Positions 45,117 through 57,880 of a stretch of DNA of 64,000 nucleotides are shown here, in pieces. The translations under genes were made by a program, and so were the position numbers. Source of the DNA: Rhea pennata (Eukaryota; Chordata; Aves; Rheiformes; Rheidae); the NCBI RefSeq assembly GCF_028389875.1, contig NC_084672.1, positions 3,385,501 through 3,449,500 on the forward strand, in the 5' to 3' direction. How positions within the stretch are numbered: position 1 is the stretch's first letter; every line of letters begins with the position of its first letter. Below the pieces are notes generated by a model that worked only from the letters and a program-made list of their open reading frames with translations, was not told the origin of the DNA and made no database searches.

Positions 45117-48100
45117 TCTAGAGATATTTGGGGACTTTTAAAATGGATTTGGCCCCAAATTTCTATGGTATTGCGATGGTCGAACTAGTCTCTGTTCTCC
45201 AAGCACATATTTTTCCATGAAATGGCTTTGTTTCTTCCCCAGTTTAATGCTAATCCTTGTCTGGGGTCGAGACAGCCAGCAGTGTAGTTCATTAAATGTG
45301 CCTATCAAGCAGCTGGTAAAATTGAACCGTGATCCCACCCTCCTCAAATCAAGGGCTCTTAAACACCCAATAGTCCATGTTATTTTTTTCCTAAGGGGTC
45401 TGCTCTGTTGCTCTTTCTCACTTGGCAACCTGCTGTGTTTTTACTGGAGGGAAGTTGCTGAGTGTCTTGTCAGGTCTCCTCAGCAAGGAGCACTGAATCA
45501 GGCCTTGCAACGTGGCTTCTTTAGACGATCTCAGCAGCGTGGGCAGGATGCGACGCCTTTTGACTCGCACGCGAGCAGGCAAGCGGCCTAGGCTCAGCTT
45601 TGATTTCCAAAGAGACGCGTTTTCTGAGGAGGGTCTGAACATATCCTGGTGCTGCAAAATGTTTGGAAGGTGCAAGGAGTGTGGAAAGGAGACTGACTTT
45701 TCATGTGATTGCCTCCTGGGACCAAACCAGATAAACTGGATTGCTTTTCTCTGGTTTATGCATCTCTTCTGCTGGGAGAAGGACCAGGAGAGCTCATGGT
45801 GTATTAAATCCAGCTTGTCCTTGTGGGGCTGAAAAGTGACTGAAGCTCTGCTCTAGCCCTGTACTCATCTGGTTTTGTTTGGATCCTGCAGGTTGTGTCA
45901 GAGTTGCCTTGTATCTGCAGGTCCTCCATGAGTGTCTTAAACCCTGACTATTTAAAACTGATGTAACCTGATCTGCTGGTTTTTTCATGAGTGCAAAGAA
46001 TCTTTGGTTTTACACAAGCCTCCTAAAGCAGCTCTCTGCTGCTTGGTTCTGAAGTCTTGTAATCCACGTCGAGAAAATCCTCCGTGATACCACAGCAAGC
46101 GCCCTGTAAAACGGCCAAGGTAGATGGTTCACTGCCCAGCCTTTCCTCGGGCAGTGGGAGGTTTCGCACGCCTGTCGGAGCGTGGGGTTTCAGAGTGCAC
46201 AATACTCCTTTGCTGGGTCCGTAACTGGAGTGGATGAGTTACCTTGGCTAGGAGCTAAGAAACCTTAAAGCTCAACCAGAGCTTAGTGATACAGAGACCT
46301 TGTAGCTGTGGCTGTGGGTGTTTGACTTTGTGGGTTTCGGGGAAGGAAGAGCAGATTGCCTTTTCCTTATGCCGGTCTTGCTTGGGGCGAGGGGTTCTAG
46401 ATGAAACCCGAGAGACTTTCCAGTATATCTGCTGTGACTTGGTAAACGATTTGGATAATGATGTAGTGAACTTTGCAGACAACTTTTTCCTGGCTAGTGC
46501 AGTGCGTTTTGCTGCGTTGCATATACATTTGTGATCTGTGCTGTGCTAAGTGACGGTCACTTTGAAGCTCTTTGCTATAACAGTTTAGACATTTAGCCAA
46601 TGTACTTAGCAGATACCAGCAAAAAACGTAATTGTTTTTACATTCCAGACTCTCACCTTGTACTCACCACTTCTGAGGTTTGTTTGACATGACGCTGACA
46701 TATTTACAGTGTAGCCTTACTGTATATAAATGGAGTAATCAGCCAGTCAGTCAGGGCTGCATCAACCAGGAAAAAATAAAGCTCTTTTTACTAGTTCACG
46801 TGCAGCACCATGCTGTGTGCATAACCTCATTTCTCAGGCCTGTTTCCTAGGTATTGAACACAGACCCGAGCACCACCTTCCCCTTAATGGGACAGGCCTC
46901 CAGCTGGCGGCCATCAGCACAGCTCCAGCTGAAAGCAGCCCGGCGTCTACCAAGGGCTGTGCCCAGGGTGCCAAGGGAGTCCTTGCAGGGCTGGTGAAGC
47001 AGGTGAGCACCGTCACTGTCACTGGGCAGAGGGGACACGGAGGAGGAGGAGGAGGAGGGGTAGGACGCTGCTGAGACAGCCCAGCGCCCTGTTGCAGGGC
47101 TGCTGCAGAGCCTGAAAGCTTTCAGGCCCACGTTGGGGCTGTGTGTCCTGCCTGGAGAGGAGCTCGGGTCTGCTCTGCTGGAGCCATTCACGCTCACTCA
47201 AAGCCAACATCAAAAGTTCCCATTCTGATTCGATGCTTTTTAATGCACAAATGGCTGAAAGATCATTAATTATTGCACTTAAATGACTTCAGAGATTAAA
47301 GGCTCAGTGTATGTGAGTGTGAAGAGCTGGCGACGGGTTTTCTGGCTCTGTGAGCGGAGGGCAGGGATTTTCCCCGCTGTTGAGGTCGAATGGTGCTGCC
47401 ACTCCACATGTGGGCCGAGAGCTACCCACTCTCCAGGAGGCGTATTTATGGGGCCAAAATCCCACTGAGCCCTGAGTATTTTCGTGCCGCGCCTGATGGC
47501 CTGCATGCACTCGCTGCTGCTGCCTTGCCCCACAGGTAGGTAGGCAGGATCCGACCCGTTGGAAAAGGGAAGCAGTGGCATGAATGCTTTGTGCAGTGGG
47601 AGTTTGGAGCCCCTTGTCTCGTCCGGATGAAAGTCTATAAGGTCACCCGGAGCTAAACCTCTGCTGGCTCCTTGCTTGGACACGTGCTCTGGTTTTTGAG
47701 TTGTTTGACAGCTCTGATGATGTTTCCTCCTTCTTGCCAGCAAAAGCTTTACTTTTTCTCCAGTGACCACAACGTGGTCGGGTTGGATGAAGGTCGTTCG
47801 CCGAGGTGGTAGCCCAGGCTGGCCGGCGTGGGAGCCACGGCCCCGGAGCACTGCAGTGGATCCAGAGAGCAACGCTCTCCGGCTTGCTTTGCATTCGGCG
47901 CGGCGGTGGGGGGGGACAACACGTCCCTCACTGGACTAATGAGACCAGGCGTATGTGACATTTTTATGACTCCTTCCCAAGTTATTTCCTCCAAGGTTTT
48001 AGTGTTAAATTGGATTCCCATCCGCCCCGCCGCCGGTGCTGTTGGGAAAGCTATCCGCAGCGATGCAGAGATAACGCTGGCGGGGCTGGGTCTGTCCGAC

Positions 48101-48333
48101 CTTTCGGCTCCTGGATTTCTCCTTTAGGCTTTCTCTGACTTTCTGCCAGGCGCAGCCGCGTGTAGCCGGGCGCTTCCCGCGGCCCCGCTCGCCCTGCAGC
48201 CCTTGCGAGGCTCTGAGCTTTGCTGCGCGAGGTGTTTCGGAGTCGGTGTCCAAGCTGCGCGGTTTCCCGAGTTCTCGCCCCACCAGAGATATTCCCAAGA
48301 GAAACAGGCTTCAGTTTTATGATGTAGATGAGC

Positions 48334-48354
48334 TTTTTTTTTTTTTTTTTTTTT
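48334..48354. repeat. T21 homopolymer
   Basis: Twenty-one T residues in intron 2; possibly the complement of an old retroposon tail, with no body recognised. Confidence 0.95.
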
Positions 48355-49689
48355 CCACCTCAGTTTGCAACCCTAGAAGTAGGCAGTGAATTCCAAGGGC
48401 TGAGGGAAGCGGCGGCACAAAAGCCTGTTACGACCCCGTCCCGTTGTGCAAGGTGGGGGATTTGCAATCTTAAGCAGAGGGAGAAGGAACCGTTGTGGTA
48501 ACTACGTATGATGTATAAAGTACCTATAAATACAGACGTATATTTATCTAAAGGCTCGCCCCGCTCCCAGCGCAGGAATTCCCTTGCCAGCTGCCGTTGC
48601 CAGACCACCCTGTCCTGCACAAACAAATGAGTTAGAAAGTCCGAAATTCCACCCCTGCCTTTCGGGGCTTGTCTGGGGAATTCCTGAGTAATGGAGGCTG
48701 AATTGGGTCACAAGGGCAGCGGGGAATAAATCTTCAAAGGTTAGCTCTGGCACGAAGTCTCCTTTTTCGGCCCGTCAGGGATTCTTTTGTTTTGCTTTGT
48801 TCTCGCGAGCCCCCCCGGCCGGGGAACGATGCGTGGCGGGGGCCCGGCACTGCCGCCCCGCGGCGCCCGGGGGGCCGCCGAGGGGGCCGGGCCGAGAAAT
48901 GACATCTTAAAGAATGGCGCTTCTTCTTGTGGACACTTAGGAGATCAGTGTGCATTCAATTAACCCTATAAACCGTGCGAGGTCCGGGCAAAGAGCCTTT
49001 CAGGCGTTATGGATGGAAGGCATTAAGGGAGGGGGGGGCTGAGAGCTGTTAGTGAGTCCTGTTTAAATAAAGCCCGTTAGGCAGGAGTGATGTGGCAGAG
49101 GATGGAGAAAGGGGATTTTTTATTTTTTTTTTTTCTGAAAAGGAAATTGAAGTGCAGTCTCATGAGCTGACCCTGATTTTCTGCACTCGAGCTCGGTCTG
49201 GGTGTGTTGCGGTCCCGCCAGCTCAGAGGCGAACAGATGCCGCAGGTGGCTGGGGCAGAAGAAAAGCGTGCAATACGAGTATTTTTTTTCCTACAAATTT
49301 CTGCTCAACCCTGCAGTTGTGTCCCAAGGCTTGGGCTGTAATAACATGCAAGACGTCCCCTGACCTTCAGAGCTGGAGTCTACAGCCATGCGTATTCGAT
49401 GGGGATCTGGGTATGAAAACACCTGAACTCTCCCGGGGAGGACCAAAACATCTTTATTTTTCTAGTTGTGTCTGTGTGACGCCTTGCAGGAGCACTACAA
49501 GGCACTGCCACGCTTTGAAAATAAAGCGATATTGATTCCTATGAATAGCTGGAGGACCTTGCTGGATACGTCAGGTCTTGAAACTCTTGCTTTGCTGGCA
49601 GCTCCCTGCCACCGTCCACCCCAAAACCGCAGCGCAGGTCAGGGCTAAGCAGCCCCTCCAGGGTGACGGTGATGTTGTGAGTAGAGATG

Positions 49690-50230
49690 TGGAAACAGCC
49701 ATATCTCTTCCACTGCATATGGATAATATTCACCTGGAGAAATCCAACCCATTTGTAGATATTAAACTAGACACAGTAATAAGTTCAGCATGTATTTCAA
49801 TTTACTTTGCTGCAAATAGATTTAATTTACCGACTGCAGAGTTTGAGATGGAATTGCCTGTATTCCTGCCATTTTATACTATGTTCTGAATGTATTACAC
49901 GTAAAGTTGTAAATTAATAGACCTGTTTCTGGTTTGTCGCACATATGACATGGACATGCAAGTAAATTAACAATGAAGCCTTAGTGTTGCAGAGTTTAAT
50001 TATATTTGCAGGTGAATTAGCATCTAATTCCTCTATCCTTTTCCTGTTCTAAAGTACATTGGAAATGTCTTTTCCCCGAAGGCATTGGTATTCTGTATTT
50101 ATTTTTTTTGAGAGGAGATCCATTACATTTCCAGCTTATCTTGGAGCTGCTGCTTGAAATCACAGTGCAATCACTCCATGTGCAACCATATCTATTGATT
50201 ATCGAGTAATTAATAATCGCTGGCGTTTCC
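49690..50230. promoter_or_regulatory. Long AT-rich block in intron 2, candidate enhancer
   Basis: About 540 bp, the longest AT-rich block of the intron. Contains GATATTAAAC, AATTTACTTTGC, GATTTAATTTACC, GTAAATTAATAG, GTAAATTAAC, GTTTAATTATA, GAATTAGC and TAATTAAT at 50207-50214. Dense homeodomain-type cores between GC-rich flanks. Role inferred. Confidence 0.42.
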
Positions 50231-50619
50231 AGGGATGCTGGAGTTTTTTTGGATGTGATATCACCAAGATAGGAAAACAAGGCATGTCGCTGTGAGCTGG
50301 CAGCCCCGCTGAGGTCCTCACGGGGCTGCGGCCGAGGAGAGCTGTTCTCAGGTGAGATGTTTCCCGAGCTGGGCTGGTGGCAGTGCCAGCCGCTTTTACC
50401 ACTGTATTAATTCATTTTTGTGAACTGACTGCTGATTGCTGGAACGCCGTCGTACTGGCGAGCTGGGGCGAAGGACTGCAGGAGCTGCTCTGCTGGCGGT
50501 TGGTAAAGCAAAATGCGATCCGACGGCGAGCGAAACACGGCAAGACAGCGGTGAGATGAATGCACCTGTCGTCGTAGCCAGCATCGAATATCGAATTTGG
50601 AGGGCATCGTCCCGTCCTC

Positions 50620-50945
50620 CCTCTGCTCCGGGCTGCTTTCCTAAGCAAACGGCACCTCCGCGGCTCCTTGGCGGAGGGACGCCCGACGGCGACGGCTTTG
50701 CGCCCGGCGCTGCCGCGGACCCACGCGAGCGTTGCGCGGCGGGGAGGACGCGGGCCCGCGCCGCGGGGCTCCGAGTCCCGGCCCAGGTCCTGCTCCGAAA
50801 CGCCCCGTTCGCTCGGAGAGCGGGCGTCTCCTGGGACGGAAGCGCGTGGAGAGGACGCCGTGGCAGGGAGCGGCGCCCGCGGGGGTCCCGCGGCGTGCCC
50901 CCTCCCTGGCTCCGCGCCCCCGGCTCTGCAGACGACCTCCGTCGT
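50620..50945. other. CpG-dense block in intron 2
   Basis: Short CpG-rich block with chance frames on both strands and no domain signature. Confidence 0.4.
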
Positions 50946-51519
50946 GAAACACTTTAACTCTTGCTGCTTAGTTTTTTTTAAAAAATAAGAACAGCAGCTG
51001 TTTTCTCTGCAGTCCGCAGTCGGCTCCAGCCCAGCACCCTTGAAGAGCGTGCCCCGCGCAGCTCTCCGGAGGCCCGCGGCTACCCACCTCCGTGGGCTTT
51101 CCGGAAGCGGTAGCTTTTTTAGGATCTGGGCCATGGAGAACCCCACCAGACTCGACGTAGGCTGGCTTCACCCTCAGGCTGGAGCTGCGTGGGTGCTTCA
51201 CTGCTTTGCTGGGCGGAGGGCTCTTTGCACACCACCTTTGAAAGTGCTTCCGTCCCTGGTGTGTTAGTAGCTCCTGTTGACCTCGTTTGAGCCGCAGGGA
51301 TGAGATAATGATTTCTTGCTTTATTAGTGCTTTTAAACATTATTCTGGCAAAACTAATGGTTTGCTTTCTCGCCGTGTTGCACAGATTAGCCTTTTACGT
51401 AGCTCTGCGCCCACCCCTTAATTTGAAGGCGCTTCTGAGCCGATGGCAGAGCGTGTTGTGGCCAAGGAAGAAGCACGTCTTTCCCGAGCAGCTGCAGGAG
51501 AGAGTCAGCAACCGGGCGG

Positions 51520-51830
51520 CATCTCTTTGCCTTGCGCCACAAAACGGCGGCGTTGCCCGCGGGCAGGGGCGCGCTTCGCCGGGAGCCGCGTTCGGGCTGC
51601 GGAGCGGGGAAAGGTTCTCGACGGCTTCGTGGCCGGCTGCCTCCGTCCCCTCGCTCCGAGGGACCTCGCGCGCTGCCAGCGCCGCGCTTGGGGCACGAGG
51701 GAATTCAGCCCAGGCGACGCGGAGCCGCGGAGCGGGGCTGTGCTGTGAGCTGGAGTTTAAATGCGCGCGCCCCTCGCTGCCGAGAAAAAGAAATCCGGGC
51801 CGTGACGGGCGTTCGTAAGGGGAAACCGCG
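51520..51830. other. CpG-dense block in intron 2
   Basis: Second of two closely spaced CpG-rich blocks; no gene evidence. Confidence 0.4.
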
Positions 51831-52159
51831 CTGTTCCCCACAGAGCGCCTTTCCGAAGCCATGCCTGCTTGCCAGTAGCTTCCTGTCTGTTGTTGGTTTT
51901 TCTTTTCGAATACAATTTAGTTTCTGCAGGCCAGTGGCTTTTCATGATTTCCTTTGAGTCGTTGCATCCTCCGGAGCGGCCCTCTTCTCCCTTGACATCT
52001 GACGTGGGAACGTGCACGTCGGTATTGTTGCTTAGACAATACCCCGCCGGCCCCGAGGCTGGCTCCGCAGATAAATCACGGGTGGAAATGAAGCAGAATT
52101 GCGTGATAAAAAGTCTACAGTGTTCAGGCACGCAGGGAACAAACTGCACGGAGCCCAGG

Positions 52160-52280
52160 TAATGGGAAATGGTGTGTGTTATCTGAAGACCCATGTAATT
52201 AATGAACAAGAAAGCTGTTTACTCTGAAAATAAATGGCAGAGTTACTATAAAGGCTTTCTGCTTTGAATGCTGAATGAGG
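52160..52280. promoter_or_regulatory. AT-rich block in intron 2, candidate element
   Basis: Contains CATGTAATTAATG, TGTTTAC-like and AAAATAAATGG sequence between GC-rich flanks. Confidence 0.3.
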
Positions 52281-53099
52281 GATAAAAGCCCCAGCAGCTC
52301 AAAGTCAGATCGGGTCCAGAAAGCCGGTTTGGGCGACAGTGCCGGGAGTCGGCGGAGCTTTTATAAAGAATATGAAATCAGCCTGCGTTTCCATGAACAC
52401 CTCATTTATTTTCCCTTGGCTCGTGAACAATCCCGCTCGCGGGTCGTGGGGCGGACGGGGCAATTAGGGGATTTTATTCGGGCCGCGCAGTGCCGCCGAG
52501 CCGGAAGCGCGCACGCTGGGCTTCGGTAGCATCAATCTTTCTTGCAGGCGTGTGCAAGCATCGGGCACTTCAGCGCCTTCTGCAAACACGCCGGGCTGCT
52601 GCTTCTCTCTCCTTGCTCCTTGCAGCACTCGTGGCTCAGGAGGCTTTTGCCCTGCTCGAGGTTTCATGCCGGCTCCTTGCCCCGCGCGGAGAAAGCGCGG
52701 CGGCGGGCGCCGGCGAGGGGAGGGCTGCGCCTTTAACGGCGCGGCGCGCCGGGCTGGTTTTACTTAGAGCGCTTTTAGCGGGTTGTCTCCGCGCATCAGG
52801 GCCCCGCTTTCATCATGCCTGGTTTTTTTTCTTCTTCTCTTTGAGTCCTAGAAGTCAGAGGCCGCAGGGGGGGTGACAGAAAGCAGTGACCTCTGCATAA
52901 GCAGGGGACCAGATGGCCACTCCTCTTCCTCTGAGCCTTTCTCTCCTGGCCCCAGGGCACGGATCTGTGACCTTCCTTTAGCTGAGTGCCCAGACTCCGT
53001 GGCTGGGGCTTTGACGCGCTCTGTAACAGGCATACATTAGCCCTGCGTTGCTAAAAGCCCCCCAGACTGGGCTCGTTTGGCTGGAATTTAAGTAAAACC

Positions 53100-53910
53100 G
53101 TTCGCGTTGCTCTCGCTCGCCGCCTTCGATCCCGGCGCTGACGCCGGGAGCCGCGCTCGGGGCCCGGCTCGGAAGCGTTGGCTTTTCGGTTACGCGTGCC
53201 GCGGCTTTGCCCAAAGCAGCGTTTCCCGAAGGGCGGGCGAGCGGGCGCCCCTGCCCTCCGCCCGGCCGGCGCCTGCTCCTCGCTCTGCCTCTCCCGCCGC
53301 TTCCTCGAGAAAGCGCCCGGCGGTCCAGCGCGGCAGAGCTTGTGCCTGTGGCCTCCTGCAGAGTTTGCAGGCCCAGGGGGCAGGTGCAGTCGGTAAATCC
53401 TTAAATAATTCCGATACCTGACGCTCGGCGCCGGCTTGGTTCCCGAGCGTCGGCCGAGCTGGAGCGTTGCAACGCGGGAGCGCCCCACGGCCCCGAGCAG
53501 AGGATCGGAAGCTGATCCGATATTTCTCGTCCCGTAGCTGTTGTTGGAGGAGGTCGGGCTCCCGCCGAAGCAATTATTTGCTTAATGGTGGCTGCGCTTT
53601 GGAGGAACGTCCTGCGGGGAGCGGGGAGCGCGCCGGTTCGGAGCAGAGCGGCACCGCGGAGGCGCGTTTCTCCGCTGGCCGCCGGCCTCGGCCGGGCCGC
53701 CGGGGGCTGCGGCGGTGCCTGACGCTCCCTTAGGCTCTAAGCACGGCAAAGTTATTCGAGGAATTTCCTTCCCGGGGCCGAGCCGAACCCGCGCCGCCGC
53801 GGCTGCGGGGCCCGGGCCGCGGTTTCGTGCCGGCGGCCACGGTTCGCCGGCTAGCGGCCGGGGGAGAGCGGGAGCCTGCCGGGACTGCGAGTGCCGGAGG
53901 TTTTGACTGC
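53100..53910. other. CpG-dense block in intron 2
   Basis: About 0.8 kb of CpG-rich DNA. Long frames exist on both strands, but their translations are low-complexity Arg/Ala/Pro/Gly. No exon supported. Confidence 0.45.
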
Positions 53911-53924
53911 TCATAGCTCATGTT

Positions 53925-54035
53925 CCTGTTTTCAATTAAATTAGAAACTATTTGTGGATGAAGTGACCCATTAGTTGGGTAATAACACTACCTTATCACG
54001 CCTGCTTATCAGTATTAGTTATGCACTATAAAGCC
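53925..54035. promoter_or_regulatory. AT-rich block in intron 2, candidate element
   Basis: Contains TTCAATTAAATTAG, CCATTAGTTGG, GGTAATAAC and TTATCACGCC within about 100 bp, between CpG-dense flanks. Confidence 0.35.
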
Positions 54036-54589
54036 CATACCAAAGCCCTGGGGGGAATCGGTTCAGCTGAACCAGGCGGTCGTGCGTGCGCGTGCATGCG
54101 CGTGCGAGGGAGCCGCGGTGGGACGTGCGGCACGCTTGCACGCCGGGCCCTCCGGGTTTCAGGAGCCGGCGTTCCCGAGCGGCTGCGAGCTGGCGGCGTC
54201 GCGCATCGTCCTTGCTCCTGCCGGTTCCTCGCCGAACGGAAGGAACAGGCCGTAAATGTGCTGATTCTGTGCGTTGAGGCAGCCCGGCTCCCTGAACGGC
54301 CTTTCTGACGGCCGCCGCCGCCGGTGATGGAGTCTTGCATCCCCGGCGCCTGATCGTGGCGCGTTGCTAGTTCATGCCGTAGCTCCCATTAAATAAATCT
54401 GAGCCTGCAGTAACTGGTTGCCAGTATTAAGCTGCAGAGGGAGAAATTAAAAATGTTTTCTCTCTGCTCGGAAGCCCTGGGAGGGCTGCCTTCAAGCGTT
54501 TTTATCGTTTATTTTTTTTAAGAGGAGATAGGAAACTCTCGAAGAAAAAGCTCCGTCTGAGCTGAGCAGCAGGCAGGGAGAGGGGGGTC

Positions 54590-55320
54590 TGGTGCCGTAT
54601 CAAGCGGAGCGCGAGGTCCGGCCGATCCCGCTCCGAAGCGCTGCTGCGGCGCGGCCGGTGCCCCGTCTGCTTGAAGCACTGATTAGACCTTGTAAAAAGT
54701 ATTTGGGCTCCGGCGGCACCGGGATCTGGGATGGCCAGCGGCCTGCGAAGCACTGCATTTCCAGGGAGAAACGCCCAGCGTAGAAGTTGAGATGCTCACG
54801 GCTCAGTGGGCAAAAAAAAAGGTTCAGGTCAGGCCGGGCCCCCCCCGGGGCGGTGGGAGAGGAGCCTGGAGGAAGCAGCACACCGGGCTGCGAGCCCCCG
54901 GCCCGGCTCGCCGCGCGCCCCGCGGCCGCTGCGCCCCGCGCACGGGGGCGGTGGGGCTTGTGCATCCTGCCTTCAGCTTTCCTGAATTGGCTCCAAGCCC
55001 TAAAAACCAGGGAGATGGGTTAAAAATGATGAGATTACCCAAGGAGGGGGTGGGGGAGGGAAGTAATTTGGAGGATCTGCGCCTTTGCACTCTGCAAAGC
55101 CGCCGGCACCGGGTTCGTGCCCGGCCGAGCCCCGCGCGCGGGCTGCGGGGCAGCGAGGCAGGAGAGCAAAGCCGCGTGCTGGCGATGCCGGCGAGAGGGC
55201 GCCGGTGCCCGGGGCCGGCGGGGAGGAGGCGAAGGCAGAAGTAGGAGCCGGAGCATCCTTAAGGGATCGGCTCTGCTTCGCCGGCTCGCTCCGCTCTGCC
55301 ACGCGCTCGGGCTGCCAGCT
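54590..55320. other. CpG-dense block in intron 2
   Basis: CpG-rich DNA immediately left of the 55.3-kb palindrome/octamer element. No coding evidence. Confidence 0.42.
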
Positions 55321-55415
55321 GCTAATTAGGATGTTTGCTGTCACTTCTGTGGGGAAGACAGTGCGTATTCATCAAATATGTAAATTAATGCATTAAGCTA
55401 TTTGCATAAATCCTC
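55320..55415. promoter_or_regulatory. Homeodomain palindrome plus POU octamer
   Basis: Within 96 bp: GCTAATTAGG at 55321-55330, a perfect 12-bp palindrome TTAATGCATTAA at 55385-55396 and, three bases later, an exact POU octamer ATTTGCAT at 55400-55407. This is the most compact motif cluster in the window and lies at the edge of a CpG-dense block. Binding is inferred. Confidence 0.45.
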
Positions 55416-55729
55416 TGGATCTGAGAGGGGGCTGGAGATGGATTGCTCCGTGCAGGATTCACGGCTACGCCGGCCGTGCCGGGAGCGTGCTCGCGCTGCG
55501 GAGGCACCCCGGTGACAGCAGAGCGGCCGCTCCTTTGGGTTGGTCGGTGTGAAAACTCCCGGCGTGGGGACCTCGGGCGAGCGGGAGCGTGCGAACGGTT
55601 GCTTGGGCTCGCTCCGAGCGGTGAGCTCCCGAACAAGCCCCCGGCACAGCCGCTGCCTCCAACACGTCTGCTGCTACCAAAAGGAAAATACATAAGACCT
55701 GTAACCCTTCCCTGCAGTAGCTTAACAAT

Positions 55730-56010
55730 ACCTCTGAGTATTGCTTCAAATACATATAATAAGTCTGAACTAATAAAGTAACGAGTTTATGAGCTTTTTA
55801 AAGATTTTACTAGATAAACAGAGGGCCTAATAATGCGATTCGGTTTCTTAATACAAGCAACATATTTGCTGGGAGCACTTAAAATATTCCCAACTTTAAA
55901 TGTAGAAAATGCAGCGTATGATTTATATTTCTGGCTGCTGGAAGCCTCTGGCTTTCATTATCTGTATACGCTGCAAATCCAATTATGTCGTATCGCCGCG
56001 ATAAGGGATG
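55730..56010. promoter_or_regulatory. AT-rich block in intron 2, candidate element
   Basis: About 280 bp of AT-rich sequence with CTAATAATGCG, TTCTTAATAC, GATTTATATTTC and CCAATTATG. It is sharply bounded on the right by CpG-dense DNA. Confidence 0.35.
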
Positions 56011-56059
56011 TAACGTTGCGCGTGCAGCTGTTCCACCATGCAGATGCTTTCCGAAGGCG

Positions 56060-56500
56060 CCGTGCGTTGGGACGGGAGGCTGGCAGGGGCCGTGGGTCGC
56101 GGGTTTGTGCTGCGCCAGTGGAATCGAGCGCGTCCAGCCGCCCGTTAAACAGCGGCTTGCGCGCTCTGCCCCGTCCTTCTGGCCTTGGATATTATTATCC
56201 TGCGCCGGACGTCCGTGCTGGGACACGGGTGCTCTCGCGGGACCTCGTGTCCGTGTCCCTGGCCGGGACGAGGTCGGCGTTGTTTTGTGTCTGGCCTGCA
56301 TTATTCATTTATTTTTCTATTTTCCGGCACGCTCCGCTTTGCGCGCGGGGATCGGGCTCGCCGGTTCGGCCGGGAGTGCCGGGAGAGCTGTTTTCCGCCC
56401 TCGCTGCCTCTCGGGCCGTCGCTCCTGCTGCTCCTCGGCGGCGCGTTCTCGTGCCGCTGGGCCATCGGTGCCACCTGATGGTCCTGGTCCCGGCGTTGGG
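56060..56500. other. CpG-dense block in intron 2
   Basis: CpG-rich DNA between two AT-rich candidate elements; open frames have no recognisable domain. Confidence 0.4.
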
Positions 56501-56559
56501 CTCGTTGGAGGACGTTTCCCACTAGCCATCTCAGCGCTGCCGGGCGTTGTGCTCTGAAT

Positions 56560-56720
56560 GTGAATAGGTCCCATTCAACCTTGTTGTATTCATCATCAGC
56601 AAAGCATGAAATTACAGTGGAAATGCTAATAGATTTCCTAACAACTTAGTATCTACTTGGGTGAAACAGTTATTTGTTGACTAATTAGTAAGTTAATTGT
56701 TTTATGCTTTATTGAGGTCA
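56560..56720. promoter_or_regulatory. AT-rich element with ACTAATTAGT palindrome
   Basis: Contains a perfect 10-bp palindrome ACTAATTAGT at 56680-56689, followed by GTTAATTG and TTTTATGC. Upstream it has GAAATTACAG and GCTAATAG. Function inferred. Confidence 0.4.
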
Positions 56721-57439
56721 GGTTGCTATTTTAATGCAGAGGGAGGCGGTGCGCGCTCTTCCAAACGAGGCTCCGCTTTAACGAGCAACCACCGGTTGTT
56801 ATCTCGGGTTGCGCTAGAGCGGAGGGGGGAAAGGGAAACGTTATCTCCGAAAGGAGGTTTTCACCAGCTGTTTGCCATGTGCCGGGCAGGCTCCGAGCGA
56901 CTCCTGAGCCAGGCCCAGCGCAGAACGTCGTGGTGTCGCGTGCGTGCCCTGCAAAGGGCTCGGACCTGGAGAGGCGACGCTGCAAAGCGGGCAGGAGAGG
57001 GCTGGTGCGGCTCCGAGCCGCCCCGGGGCCCTGCGGGAGCGGCGAGAGCCTGGAAAGCTTGGTGAGTTCTCCTGCACGTGGGCGCCCAGCTCGTGCACCG
57101 GTTTCCTGCCCCGTCTCTGGTTGGGAGCCGGGGGGATAAGCTGTCCCTGGGAATCAGGACAAATCCTGCCGGCCCCGTGGTTTTCCTTGCAACTGTGGAA
57201 CGGGCAGGCTTCGGGGCGTCCCGGAACCGCTTGCAAGCTTCGGGCGCGCTAATTAAAACCATTCCTGACATTAGAGAAGCATTTTGCAGAAAGAAAGGAG
57301 GGACCTTCCTGCAGTTTATGATTGAACGTACATGTAACTTGGGCTTGGGTTTCTGAGGCATGAAGTCTTTCCTCCAGCTTGATTTATGCAATTAAAAGTG
57401 AAAAAAAGTTCCCTGCCCTCCTCGCCAGCCGCCTTCCCC

Positions 57440-57880
57440 CTCGCTTGTGAATCTGCTGTTGTTTCTGCCTTGCGCGGTGCCCCGTGCTTGTGGCCGCGAA
57501 AGGTTTCCTGCGCTTGGAAGCGGTCGTAAAAGATCTCTGCGCGGATGGAGGCTGCGGCGGACTGCGGGGGAACTTCCTCCGGAACGATTAAACCTGTCGC
57601 TTTGGGTACGGGATTTTTTCTCTTCCATGCTCTCCTTCTGCGCTCTCCCAGTTTGGGCTTTCCTGGTGACGGCCTCTCTTGCCTCGGCTGGGGCTGTGGC
57701 GCGAGGCGGTGGCTCCGCGGCTGCCCGCGTGCGGGGCCGGCTCACGCTGCCGGCGTCTGCCGGCGCCTGGGAGGGGAACGGGACCCGCGGGGCTGGGCAG
57801 AGCGTGTGGATACCGCCGAGCGCCGGGCAGTGCTGCAAGGAGAACTCCGGCGGAGGTGGTTGCTTGCAGGCAGCCTGTTC
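57440..57880. other. CpG-dense block in intron 2
   Basis: CpG-rich, with chance frames on both strands. No splice-supported exon compatible with IGDCC3 exon 2 phase was recognised. Confidence 0.4.

Noticed and set aside
45099..45180. T-rich acceptor ending TTTCAG as a possible IGDCC3 exon 3
   Set aside because: The phase required by exon 2 meets TAG immediately, and the other frame lacks Ig-domain residues.
47279..47872. 197-codon minus-strand frame
   Set aside because: Composition is less extreme, but I recognise no domain and see no splice signals or promoter; a homology search would settle it.
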